Source: Legionellales bacterium
GTDB lineage: Bacteria; Pseudomonadota; Gammaproteobacteria; Berkiellales; Berkiellaceae
Length of the DNA: 17,649 nt
NCBI GenBank assembly: GCA_023266435.1
Contig: JAHFQF010000020.1
Span: 1 to 17,649, forward strand
Direction of reading: 5' to 3'
Numbering within the stretch: the first letter of the stretch is position 1; the number at the start of each line of letters is the position of its first letter. The translations under genes were made by a program, and so were the position numbers. The notes below the pieces were generated by a model that was not told the DNA's origin, searched no databases, and worked only from the letters and a program-made list of their open reading frames with translations. Positions 1-8,215 of the stretch are shown in pieces.

Positions 1-2
1 TG

Positions 3-1199
3 GGATCCTTAATGCGTTACTTAAGCTCTACCTTCAAGGCGCTAGATTTAGTCGTCAATGAATTGAAACAAACCAAAGAAGCCCATGAAAATAGCAGCCA
101 CGCTACAATACAACATCTGATTAATGCCAATCAACAAGCACAAAAGCCTGTTGAAAGCATTTTAAATCAAGCACATTTATTGAGCCACACAGCACTCTCT
201 GTTGAACAAACACGTTATGTAAAGAGCATATTAGATAACACCAAACAATTGTCTTGCTTAGTGTCTGGCACTTTAGATTCTTCAGAGCTGAATGCAGGCA
301 AGGAAGTCGTACTCTCCAATCAAGACTTCTCTGTGATCAACATCGTGACACACGTTAAAAGTATTGTAAAACCGTTTGCTATGGATAAGCGTATTCGATT
401 TTCCTTAGAATGCGATCCATTGTTACGAGAAAGTTACGTTGGAGATGAGCAACACATTGAGCAGGTATTGGTGAACATGATTTTAAACGCGTTGAAAGCA
501 ACGGATGCGGGAAAAGTCAGCTTAAAAATTGTTTGTTATCAACAACTAGAGCAAGCGGATATTTTACTCTTTTTAGTCTCAGACACAGGACCAGGCATCG
601 CTACCAATCGCATTCCAGCATTGTTTGATTTAGGCGCTAGAAAAAATCAAACTCATACCCATGGCCTAGGATTAGCCACAGGGAAACAACTCATCGAAAA
701 GATGCATGGAGAAATAGGTGTCTATAGTCTTGAAGGCAAAGGTAGCACATTTTGGTTTACCGTAAAATTGTCAAAAACAATGAAACCAAAATCAGAAGAA
801 AATACCATAGAAATTGATATCCCTCATAATTCTGCTAATATTTTAATTGTCGAAGACAACATTGTGAATCAAAAGACTTTATATCACTTACTACAACAAC
901 ATCATCATGAGTGTGATATTGCAAAAAATGGTGTAGAAGCTTTAGAGAAAATAAAAAATAAAAAATACGACCTTGTACTCATGGATCTACATATGCCTGA
1001 GATGGATGGTCTTACTGCAACCATCAAAATCTTTGAGGAATATAAAAAAGACGCACCCACTATCATCGCCTTATCTGCAGACAATAGTCCACAAGATTAT
1101 GCAAAATGTATTCAGCATGGGATGTTTACTTTATTTGGAAAACCGATTCCGCAGAAAAAACTCTTGCAAACTATCCAAGCTTTGTTAGAAAAGCCTTAA
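3..1199 (+). CDS. Hybrid sensor histidine kinase, 5'-truncated by the window edge; H-box degenerate
   Basis: The reading frame is open to the window's left edge. No ribosome-binding site precedes the first ATG (base 12), so the N-terminal sensor part is probably outside. Counting from that ATG, residues 10-95 look like a coiled coil plus dimerisation domain, 100-255 are a HATPase domain (N-box around Asn159, G1 DTGPGI at 191-196, G2 GLGLATG at 218-224), and 275-392 are a receiver with Glu281/Asp282, phospho-acceptor Asp325, Ser355 and Lys377 all present. The segment matching the usual H-box reads NANQQAQKP, which puts Gln41 at the phospho-acceptor His position. Autophosphorylation at the usual site therefore looks lost, although ATP-binding and receiver residues are intact. 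It is BarA/GacS/LetS-like in general architecture, but I cannot assign it to one family. Its stop overlaps that of the convergent chpC-like gene. Confidence 0.85.
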   Translation, partial: GSLMRYLSSTFKALDLVVNELKQTKEAHENSSHATIQHLINANQQAQKPVESILNQAHLLSHTALSVEQTRYVKSILDNTKQLSCLVSGTLDSSELNAGKEVVLSNQDFSVINIVTHVKSIVKPFAMDKRIRFSLECDPLLRESYVGDEQHIEQVLVNMILNALKATDAGKVSLKIVCYQQLEQADILLFLVSDTGPGIATNRIPALFDLGARKNQTHTHGLGLATGKQLIEKMHGEIGVYSLEGKGSTFWFTVKLSKTMKPKSEENTIEIDIPHNSANILIVEDNIVNQKTLYHLLQQHHHECDIAKNGVEALEKIKNKKYDLVLMDLHMPEMDGLTATIKIFEEYKKDAPTIIALSADNSPQDYAKCIQHGMFTLFGKPIPQKKLLQTIQALLEKP

Positions 1200-1642
1200 A
1201 GTGACAGTGTACTTTCTAGCACTTGTAAATCAGGAATCAATAGGGATTCTTCGGCAATGCACACTGCGATGCAATTTGGAATCTGCTGATCTGTTTCTAC
1301 ATTCAAGTCCCCGTGTTCGACTCGAATCACTTTAGGCAGCGCGGTTAATCCTATAGCCCAAAAAGAAGGCTCTGTGGCCGATACAGCGTTAAGTCGATGT
1401 AAGACTGCAGTGTGTTGAAATTGTCTTTCTTGATCTGCTTGTGCTAATAAACGCTCCATGGAGGTAAAAGGAATGGAAATGTCCCTCCAAGTGCAAGTGT
1501 TTTGCGCACTAGTATTAGGTTGGCTATAGATTTCAGCAATCGCCACACTGGGTAATAAAAAAGCATGTGTACTGGTAGACAATATCATGCAATGTAATGC
1601 ATCTGATTTATCTTGTAATCGAGAAACATAGCGCTTGATCAT
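1196..1642 (-). CDS. chpC: CheW-like adaptor protein, ChpC type
   Basis: This is a 148-residue protein with a single CheW-like fold. The strand pattern around residues 18-40 (hydrophobic, then FLLPSVAIAEIYSQP) resembles ChpC, and WRDISIPFTSMERLL around 52-66 corresponds to the second half of the CheW hydrophobic core. The usual glycine-rich linker before that WR is shortened. CheW-like proteins couple chemoreceptors to the CheA-type kinase, so this is probably an accessory adaptor for PilJ-ChpA. The start codon directly abuts the chpA stop (TAG then ATG), and GAGGA lies just upstream inside chpA, which suggests translational coupling. It is the last gene of the minus-strand pil-chp operon. 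The CheW-family call is fairly sure. The ChpC name rests on position and general similarity. Confidence 0.75.
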   Translation of the reverse strand: MIKRYVSRLQDKSDALHCMILSTSTHAFLLPSVAIAEIYSQPNTSAQNTCTWRDISIPFTSMERLLAQADQERQFQHTAVLHRLNAVSATEPSFWAIGLTALPKVIRVEHGDLNVETDQQIPNCIAVCIAEESLLIPDLQVLESTLSL

Positions 1643-4600
1643 CTACGCGTCCTCAGTATGTAAAAAATATTCGATTGTCTGAATTAAGCGCTCTGGATCA
1701 TAGGGTTTACCCATGAACTGATCAGCGCCTAAGGAAAAGGCTTGTTCGCGATGTTTTTCAGTATCTCTAGAGGTGATCATGATAACTGGGATTTTTGCAA
1801 GCGCAGAATTTTCGCGCATCGCAGCCAGCACTTCATACCCATCCATGTTAGGCATTTCTAAATCTAATAACACTAAATTAGGTGGGTTTTCTATCATTGC
1901 AACTAAAGCCTCTTTACCATCTTTGGCCATCATCACAGCATAATGATGACTTAACAACAATGTCTCTGTGGACTTACGTACCGTCAAAGAATCATCTACC
2001 ACCAAAATGGTACTCTGTGTCTGATCAATGGTTTGCGCACGTAAGCGCTCTACGGGGCGGTGCAATCCTAAGACCTTATCTACAAAAGCTCGAGTTTCTA
2101 AGATGAGAATAATCCTGCCATCAGGCAATAAGGTTGCTCCACTGATCTCATTGATTGCTTTTAATTGTAGGCCAGCAGATTTAATCACAATTTCCTTAGC
2201 ACCAATCAAATAATCCACCGCCAATGCAACAGGGGTTGCGCTTCTTAACAAAATGACTGGTACTTCAGATAAGAATTGTGGGGTGCGTTCATCTTCATCA
2301 TACGCAAGCAGTTCACCCAGATAACGCAATCTATAAGACTTGTCTCCGTACTCCAGCGTTTTATGATAATCTTTGCGATACTCTTCAAAAGTCTCTAAGG
2401 GTACGCGTATGATCCCCTCAATGTTGGTTAAGGGCACGCCATAGCACGCCTGTTTAACACCAAATAGCAAGGCTCTGTTCATCGAGCGTGTAAAAGGCAA
2501 GCGAATTTTAAAAGTAGTACCTTGGCCAAGCACAGAGGTAATTTCAAAACTACCACCTAGTTGTGTGATCTCACTGTGGACCACGTCCATCCCCACACCC
2601 CGACCGGAGATTTCACTCACTTTGTCTGCTGTACTAAATCCAGGTTGTAGAATCATCTGAAAAAGCTCTTGATCACTGGGTGTATCTTCCAAGGTGATCA
2701 TATTTTTCTCAAGGGCTTTTTGATGGATGGCTTTTGTATTAATACCCCCACCATCATCAGATAGTGTTAAATTAAAATCCCCGCCAACATGTGAAACCAA
2801 TAATCGAATGGTGCCCATCGGATCTTTATTGGCCTGTTGTCTTTTTTCGGGAGTTTCAATTCCATGATCCATCGCATTCCGTAACATATGCTCTAAAGCA
2901 GGGGTCATATGCTCTAATACACGTCTATCAATATCCCCTGTTGCTTGGGTGGTATCAAAACGTATCTGTTTTTTAAGCTCAGTAGAAACCTGCCGTACAA
3001 TGCGCTCTAGCCTTGGCACAACCGTTTTAAAATCTACTAACTGAGTGCGATTTAAGCCTGCTTGTAATTCTTTCGTGACACGCTGTTGATCCAGCAGTAA
3101 ATTTTCTGCATTTTCAATCGAGCTTGTCATGCTGTCTTGAAAGCGTGAAATTTGCTCTGCTGTTTCCTGCATCGTATGTGTCAAACGGACCAATGGCGTA
3201 TCATAATCTTTTTCTAATGCATCAAATTCGCTGGTTTTACTGTAGGCAGCTCTTTGCTGATTTGCACTAATTTGCATTTCATCTTGCATGAGTCGCAATT
3301 GCAATTGCAGTTGCTCAATGCCCTGGATCACCCCATTGACATAGTCACCCATGTCTGTGAGCTCTTTTTCAAGTTGTGAACGTGAAACGTTTGCCACAGT
3401 TGCCAATTGGGTGAATTTATCAATCTCTTGGGCTTTAATGCGGATGACTTCGCCTGTGCTCTTATTGGCAGTAGATGCGGGTGTTTGTGTTGCCACAGCG
3501 GGTTGATCATCCGGCATACTGGCTGGCGGCACTGATTCGCTTGTTTTAGGCGCGATATCTGGCACTTGACTAACAGGAGGCGCGACAACAGTCTGTACGG
3601 CTTCCAAAGGTTGGGGGGCAGACTCAGAAGCGTTTGGTTGCCAGCTATCGATTAACACCTGATCGAGTGTGAGTACTTCTTGTTTCTTAAATTGCTCAAG
3701 TAGCTGCGCAATGTGATCGATGCCTACCTGCACAGCATTAAAAAAAGCTTCATCAGGTGTTTGATTGTTTTCATACAATGTGACGATGAAAGTTTCTAAA
3801 GCATGCACCAAGTGACTGATAGGTGCAGCACCCACTGTTCTAGCACAGCCTTTTAAGGTATGGAGATCTCTTTTTAAACTTTGGGCAGGCGCATTGTCTG
3901 TTGGTACATCATGCCATTGCTGGGTGGCTTCTTGAATCATCTCAATTAATTCTTGAGATTCCTCTTCAAAAATAGCCAACAACTCGGGATCTAGGTCTGT
4001 GGATTTTTCAGCAACAGCTGGCACTACTGGCTCAGGCGTGACTGATGTTGTCTCTACCGGTAAAGCAGTCTCAGTCGTGGCAGAGGGCTCCTCTTGTGTT
4101 TCTACAGTATTCGGCGCATGAGACTCTACTAAGATTTGTTCAACCAGCTGTTTATTCAGAGTCATTAATTCACTCTGATAAGGCACAAACCAATGACTGC
4201 AATCTCTATGTGCTAAGACAGATTGTTCCAGTACCCAGTCAAGTGCACAGATACTCTGTGCAAAGGATTCGCCCCATGATGCTGATAATGGATCATTGGC
4301 TGTGCACTTGTCTAAAATGCTTTTAATACTATTGACGCTGATAATTAAGATAGGTAGACCCAATTTTTTAACAATGGGTTGTAACTTAAGTAGCGGGGTC
4401 ATTAAAGAATGTAAATCACAGGCTAATAGCGTTTGAGGATCCAACGAAGCCATTTCTGCAAACATCGTGTGCGCATATTGATAGGCCTCTTTCCAAACAG
4501 CTCTGTCTGATTGCTGAATGATCATTTCACACCAAGTGAAGGTGTTCTGTAATGCCTCCAATAGTGGCGGCCATGCTAAGGGTGCTGGAGCATTTTTCTG

Positions 4601-4960
4601 AGCCAAGGCTTCACTACACTTGAAGAAATTTTTCATGACCGCTGTGTCTAAGCCTGGCACACCTTGCTGAAAAATTTTCGACAGTGCTTCCAACCAAGCT
4701 ATCAAGCACGTTAAAAGATCTGGTTGAACAGCATTCTTATCCAAAGCATTAAAACAAAGAGACCAGTGTTTCAACAATGCATTCAGAGGAAGACAGTCTA
4801 CTAGGGTAAAAAAGTGCTCTAAGATCTGCAAAGTGCCACTCATTTGCTTATGAGCCACTTTGTCAATTTGTTGGGTATCCTGAATGGTAATTAAGTCATC
4901 CAACAGCAGTTGCAGACCATTGTCTAAATTTTTCTGGCACCAAAGAATACTGACGTCCAA
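1643..4960 (-). CDS. chpA: ChpA/PilL-type chemotaxis histidine kinase with one HPt domain and a C-terminal receiver
   Basis: This is the CheA-like kinase of the pilus chemosensory system, 1105 residues long. Residues 1-300 are helical and carry no recognisable HPt motif. A HPt domain spans about 325-425 with phospho-acceptor His367 in HTLKG. Pro/Ala/Thr-rich linkers lie at 285-320 and 440-500. A dimerisation helix region falls at about 575-650, followed by a HATPase domain (Asn695 in the N-box, DDGGGI at 735-740, GRGVGMDVV at 787-795), a CheW-like domain at about 825-965, and a receiver at 983-1100 with Asp989/Asp990, phospho-acceptor Asp1033, Thr1063 and Lys1085. P. aeruginosa ChpA is over twice as long and has many HPt-like domains, so this is a compact form. 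The start is TTG, with GAGG eight bases upstream. An in-frame TAA, the pilJ stop, lies two codons before it, so no earlier start is possible. Confidence 0.93.
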   Translation of the reverse strand: MDVSILWCQKNLDNGLQLLLDDLITIQDTQQIDKVAHKQMSGTLQILEHFFTLVDCLPLNALLKHWSLCFNALDKNAVQPDLLTCLIAWLEALSKIFQQGVPGLDTAVMKNFFKCSEALAQKNAPAPLAWPPLLEALQNTFTWCEMIIQQSDRAVWKEAYQYAHTMFAEMASLDPQTLLACDLHSLMTPLLKLQPIVKKLGLPILIISVNSIKSILDKCTANDPLSASWGESFAQSICALDWVLEQSVLAHRDCSHWFVPYQSELMTLNKQLVEQILVESHAPNTVETQEEPSATTETALPVETTSVTPEPVVPAVAEKSTDLDPELLAIFEEESQELIEMIQEATQQWHDVPTDNAPAQSLKRDLHTLKGCARTVGAAPISHLVHALETFIVTLYENNQTPDEAFFNAVQVGIDHIAQLLEQFKKQEVLTLDQVLIDSWQPNASESAPQPLEAVQTVVAPPVSQVPDIAPKTSESVPPASMPDDQPAVATQTPASTANKSTGEVIRIKAQEIDKFTQLATVANVSRSQLEKELTDMGDYVNGVIQGIEQLQLQLRLMQDEMQISANQQRAAYSKTSEFDALEKDYDTPLVRLTHTMQETAEQISRFQDSMTSSIENAENLLLDQQRVTKELQAGLNRTQLVDFKTVVPRLERIVRQVSTELKKQIRFDTTQATGDIDRRVLEHMTPALEHMLRNAMDHGIETPEKRQQANKDPMGTIRLLVSHVGGDFNLTLSDDGGGINTKAIHQKALEKNMITLEDTPSDQELFQMILQPGFSTADKVSEISGRGVGMDVVHSEITQLGGSFEITSVLGQGTTFKIRLPFTRSMNRALLFGVKQACYGVPLTNIEGIIRVPLETFEEYRKDYHKTLEYGDKSYRLRYLGELLAYDEDERTPQFLSEVPVILLRSATPVALAVDYLIGAKEIVIKSAGLQLKAINEISGATLLPDGRIILILETRAFVDKVLGLHRPVERLRAQTIDQTQSTILVVDDSLTVRKSTETLLLSHHYAVMMAKDGKEALVAMIENPPNLVLLDLEMPNMDGYEVLAAMRENSALAKIPVIMITSRDTEKHREQAFSLGADQFMGKPYDPERLIQTIEYFLHTEDA

Positions 4961-4963
4961 AGG

Positions 4964-7027
4964 TTAAGCCTCACTTTTCACTTTGTTGGGAAGCTTGAAT
5001 CCATCCACAGAATGCTCCAATGCTTGAGCCAGCTCTGATAATTCACCGATAGATCCTGCTGTTGCCGTGGTACCGGATGCCGTTTGTGTTGTAATCTCTT
5101 GGATAACATTCATTGTTTTAGACACTTTTGCGGAAGTCTCTGCCTGCACACGCGCCGCTTTAAAAATGTTTTGAATATACTCAGATAATGTATGAGATAC
5201 TGTCTCGATATTTTCTAATGCTTCTCCCGCATTGTGTGCATGTCGTGCACCTTCTACCACTTCGGTCGTAGTTTGCTCCATGGAGGTGACTGTATCGTGT
5301 GTATCCGTTTGAATCACCTTCACAATGGACTCAATTTGTTTCGTTGCTTCCGAGGATTTCTCCGCTAAACGTTGCACTTCATCGGCCACAACGGCAAAGC
5401 CTCTACCCGCATCCCCAGCCATTGCAGCTTGAATCGCAGCGTTCAAAGCCAGAATATTCGTTTGCTCTGCAATGTCTTTAATTAAGGAAATGATATGGCC
5501 TATCTCTTGTGAGCTTTCGCCTAAACGTTTAATCTGCTTTGATGTTTGCTGAATCTGCATACGGATGCGTTCCATGCCCTCCATGGTTGTTCGCACAACC
5601 TCGGCCCCTTTGCCAGCAATTTGCACAGACTTTTCTGCAACTTGAGCAGATTGTTCAGCATGTTTAGAAACATCATCAATAGAAAGTGCAATGGCGTTAA
5701 TCGCCACCGATGCATCTACAATTGCTCTGGCTTGATTTGAAGAAGCATCCGCAACACTCTGTGCGGTTTGTTGGGCGGTCTGTGCAGAAACGGTCACGTC
5801 TTTTGCTGTTTTATTAATGGTTGCAACCAGTTTACGCAACGCTTCAATGGCATAATTCACAGACTCAGCAATTGCGCCAGTCAGGTCATCTCCTACTGTG
5901 GCCTGAATCGTCAGATCACCTTCCGCTAACGTTGCGATTTCATCTAATAGACGCCATACTGCAGAGCGATTTGCTTTATGTTGCCCAACTGTTTTGCTAT
6001 ACGCCAGAGAAGCGTACCGATGGTAAAGCAGTAAAGCGCATGCAAACAGCATCAAGCTGCTGAGCAAACATAACATCCGGACACTAGCACCTAATAAAAA
6101 AGAAGGGCGAAACTCTAACCCTTTTGCGATGACCTGCGTTAATAATTCACTGACTGCCATGCTGTCGCTGTTCAACAGCTGGATATTACTTTCAGCTTTC
6201 TTTAAAGCAGGGTAATTATTTGCTATCTGGGTAATGAGATTGGCAGTGCCTTTGTATTCTTTTTGTAACTCACTCAAGATAGTTTGAATTTTAGGGTGAG
6301 GGATAGGGCTAATGCCTAACTCTTGATTACCACCTTGTAGCCCTGATAACACTTTCATGAACAATTGATTATCGTCAGACAATGCACTCATCGTCTGTGG
6401 TAAAAAAGTATCTGATTGTTTCATCTTAGCAAGTGTGCTGAGCATTCTTTCAGCCAACCATGATTGTCGTACAACCACAGCAATACTGCTAGGCGACTCC
6501 GTAGTTTGCAAGAGAATACTACCAATATCTTCTAAGGCCATTTGCGCTTTAGGCAACCGCGCCTCTAGCTCTTGGATATTATTTTGATAAGCAAGTAAAA
6601 TGCCCTGCTGCTGACTTAAGCCATCAATTGCTAAACTGACTGTAGCCCACTTTTGCGCCAACTGACCTGAGCTGATTTCTCGATAGAAACTGCCAACTCC
6701 CCAAGGCTTACCCTGTTGTGGATTTTCTAACAGCACTAATGAGTTCTTAAAAGACTGATGCTGGGCCACTAAGATTTCTAAATCATCTGCCTGCACAGGC
6801 CAGAGTCGATTAGAGGTTTTCAAAATAGTGGTGATGTGCGTTTGCAAAGAGTCTAAAGTTTTTAACTGACTGGATTGGTAAGATTGCACGCGTTGGTTTT
6901 GCCACGTCAATATTAACGTGACCAACATGACCACAATGCCAATAGCAATACATCCCGTTAAGCGTTGCTTCTGTTCGGGCGTCAGCACGACCTCTTTGTC
7001 TTTATAAGCTTTTTGCCTAACCTCCAT
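4964..7027 (-). CDS. pilJ: PilJ, methyl-accepting chemoreceptor of the type IV pilus system
   Basis: This is a 687-residue inner-membrane chemoreceptor. The first transmembrane helix is at about 23-42, followed by a roughly 265-residue periplasmic helical domain of PilJ type and a second transmembrane helix at about 311-336. A HAMP-like linker follows around 345-400, then a long cytoplasmic signalling coiled coil. The hairpin tip at about 515-556 carries IKDIAEQTNILALNAAIQAA followed by GDAGRGFAVVADEVQRLAE, which is the kinase-control signature, with the PilJ-typical Ile and Met variants. PilJ clusters with ChpA and PilI to control twitching and, in Pseudomonas, cAMP signalling. AAAGGG lies six bases before the ATG. 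The gene is followed after three bases by chpA, and no pilK methyltransferase gene lies between them. Confidence 0.95.
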   Translation of the reverse strand: MEVRQKAYKDKEVVLTPEQKQRLTGCIAIGIVVMLVTLILTWQNQRVQSYQSSQLKTLDSLQTHITTILKTSNRLWPVQADDLEILVAQHQSFKNSLVLLENPQQGKPWGVGSFYREISSGQLAQKWATVSLAIDGLSQQQGILLAYQNNIQELEARLPKAQMALEDIGSILLQTTESPSSIAVVVRQSWLAERMLSTLAKMKQSDTFLPQTMSALSDDNQLFMKVLSGLQGGNQELGISPIPHPKIQTILSELQKEYKGTANLITQIANNYPALKKAESNIQLLNSDSMAVSELLTQVIAKGLEFRPSFLLGASVRMLCLLSSLMLFACALLLYHRYASLAYSKTVGQHKANRSAVWRLLDEIATLAEGDLTIQATVGDDLTGAIAESVNYAIEALRKLVATINKTAKDVTVSAQTAQQTAQSVADASSNQARAIVDASVAINAIALSIDDVSKHAEQSAQVAEKSVQIAGKGAEVVRTTMEGMERIRMQIQQTSKQIKRLGESSQEIGHIISLIKDIAEQTNILALNAAIQAAMAGDAGRGFAVVADEVQRLAEKSSEATKQIESIVKVIQTDTHDTVTSMEQTTTEVVEGARHAHNAGEALENIETVSHTLSEYIQNIFKAARVQAETSAKVSKTMNVIQEITTQTASGTTATAGSIGELSELAQALEHSVDGFKLPNKVKSEA

Positions 7028-7041
7028 ACGACACCCTTTCC

Positions 7042-7599
7042 TTAATCAGCAAACGCTGGCTCCAACGCTGTCTCATAGAAATGTTCCATCGCCAGCACTT
7101 TGGCAAGATTAAACACATACCATTGCGTATCTTCCTCATTGAAACAACCTTCTACAAAAGGTAGTAATTGAGGGACCCCGGAATAATTCTCGATGGCTTT
7201 AGGCAAACTTGAAAACCGCTTTAATCCAAAAACCTGACTTACGAGCAAACCAAACAACTCTTCTTTCTGTTTAATCACCAGCACCTTACCCTGCTTCTTA
7301 GGCAGCGCCTGCGACGCATCCAACAAAGTAGTCATGTCTGTTACTGGTAAAATATCGCCACGCAAATTGGCCACCCCTTTCAACCAACGTTTGGCTTGCG
7401 GAATGGCTGTCATCTGGGGGTAATGTAACACTTCACCGATCGCTTCAAGCGGCGCAACCATGCGACAGTTAAGCAATTCAAAACCTATCCCCACCCAACG
7501 AGCAGGCACATCCTGACGAGGTAATTTCTTTGCTGTTTGACGCGCAATCTGCTCAATGTGCTTGAGCAACTCAAATGGATCCCGAATTCCTTGGGTCAT
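7042..7599 (-). CDS. pilI: PilI, CheW-like coupling protein
   Basis: PilI is a CheW-like scaffold linking PilJ to ChpA. The CheW domain starts around WVGIGFELLNCRMVAPLEAI and continues through the diagnostic WLKGVANLRGDILPVTDMTTLL, in which the GxxNLRGxxxPV core is clear. The N-terminal helix of about 35 residues is usual for PilI. I chose the ATG at 7599, giving 185 residues, because AGGG then sits six bases upstream. The ATG two codons earlier (7605) has AGGG immediately adjacent, which is too close for ribosome binding. Both starts give nearly the same protein. The gene lies between the pilG-position receiver-like gene and pilJ with very short gaps, and is clearly in the same operon. Confidence 0.92.
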   Translation of the reverse strand: MTQGIRDPFELLKHIEQIARQTAKKLPRQDVPARWVGIGFELLNCRMVAPLEAIGEVLHYPQMTAIPQAKRWLKGVANLRGDILPVTDMTTLLDASQALPKKQGKVLVIKQKEELFGLLVSQVFGLKRFSSLPKAIENYSGVPQLLPFVEGCFNEEDTQWYVFNLAKVLAMEHFYETALEPAFAD

Positions 7600-7611
7600 A
7601 TTCATCCCTGA

Positions 7612-7974
7612 TTACTTGTCTTTCAATAGTGTTTTGAGCATCTTTAAGGGTTGGCCTGGAGACATAAGCTCTTTAAACCCCAACCAACGCGCCCTGAGTT
7701 CCAACATAGGCGTCTGCTTTTCTACAAACAGAAAACAAGTTTCCAAAGCACGCGCTTGCTGTTTAAGTAAATAACCAAATTGCCATGGATCAGGTGAGCT
7801 CATTAATCCATCTAGCACGATAACCTTGGGCTGCACCCTACTCAAAAAAGAAATAGCACCTATCCCATTAGGCGCCATACGGCAAAAAGACTGCCCTAAG
7901 AACGCTTCAAAATGGTGATAAAACACATCACTTTCCCCTACGAGTAACAACGTAGGCACCTTATCGCTAGCCAA
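7612..7974 (-). CDS. Degenerate receiver-domain protein in the PilG/PilH position
   Basis: This 120-residue single-domain protein has a CheY-like pattern of alternating hydrophobic strands and helices. Asp55 in VIVLDGLM matches the phospho-acceptor position. The other active-site residues are changed: the acidic pair is Gly13-Glu14, the Thr/Ser position at the end of strand 4 is hydrophobic (CFLFVEKQ), and the conserved Lys of the usual TKP motif is replaced in MSPGQP. It heads the operon where Pseudomonas has pilG followed by pilH, and only this one receiver is present. The start is TTG, with AAGGGA five bases upstream; a stop lies a few codons further up and there is no ATG between. It may signal by fold or partner binding instead of stable phosphorylation. 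Whether it descends from pilG or pilH cannot be told by eye. Confidence 0.75.
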   Translation of the reverse strand: MASDKVPTLLLVGESDVFYHHFEAFLGQSFCRMAPNGIGAISFLSRVQPKVIVLDGLMSSPDPWQFGYLLKQQARALETCFLFVEKQTPMLELRARWLGFKELMSPGQPLKMLKTLLKDK

Positions 7975-8007
7975 AACTATCCCTTGTATCTATGCGCATT
8001 TGTTTAA

Positions 8008-8016
8008 ATCATACCA
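8008..8016 (-). promoter_or_regulatory. Candidate extended -10 promoter for the pil-chp operon
   Basis: Read on the minus strand, the sequence is TGGTATGAT, an extended -10 element (TGn followed by TATGAT, five of six matches to TATAAT). It lies about 30 bases upstream of the TTG start of the receiver-like gene. No convincing -35 box is visible at 16-18 bases, as expected for an extended -10 promoter. This is prediction only. Confidence 0.4.
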
Positions 8017-8041
8017 TGCAAGCCTTCGAAAAGGAAAAGCT

Positions 8042-8077
8042 GCGCAGAAGCACAATGCCAGGCGTCTGCGCTCTTTT
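8042..8077 (+). terminator. Weak terminator-like hairpin in the divergent intergenic region
   Basis: GCGCAGA (8042-8048) pairs perfectly with TCTGCGC (8065-8071) across a 16-base loop, followed by TCTTTTT. The form resembles a rho-independent terminator on the + strand, but no + strand gene precedes it. The stem is short and the loop large, so its function is uncertain. Confidence 0.25.
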
Positions 8078-8095
8078 TGCACCTCACCCAAAAAT

Positions 8096-8124
8096 TTGAG
8101 CCACCTTCTTAAGTGGTATACAAT
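8096..8124 (+). promoter_or_regulatory. Candidate sigma-70 promoter for yqgE-ruvX
   Basis: TTGAGC (8096-8101) and TACAAT (8119-8124) are separated by exactly 17 bases. They match four and five of six consensus positions. Transcription would start near 8131 and give a leader of roughly 138 bases before the yqgE ATG. That leader contains an inverted repeat at 8192-8215. Confidence 0.5.
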
Positions 8125-8191
8125 AAAGCTGAGCTACTGGTCTGAAGTTTTACTGACTCACTTGGCTTGCATGGCTAGGGATTGAGGCCTC

Positions 8192-8215
8192 AGCAACCAA
8201 ACTCAAAGGGTTGCT
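8192..8215 (+). repeat. Inverted repeat (hairpin) in the yqgE leader
   Basis: AGCAACC (8192-8198) and GGTTGCT (8209-8215) form a perfect 7-bp stem with a 10-base loop in the predicted 5' leader of yqgE, about 54 bases before the start codon. No T-run follows, so it is not a standard terminator. Confidence 0.4.

Noticed and set aside
4045..4326. 93-codon + strand ORF opposite chpA
   Set aside because: It is antisense to a well-supported gene, with no ribosome-binding site or domain; it is a shadow frame, like the other long antisense ORFs over chpA, pilJ and pilT.
8000..8185. 61-codon + strand ORF in the pil-yqgE intergenic region
   Set aside because: It runs through both candidate promoters and the terminator-like hairpin, has no ribosome-binding site, and its composition (basic, no domain) looks random.
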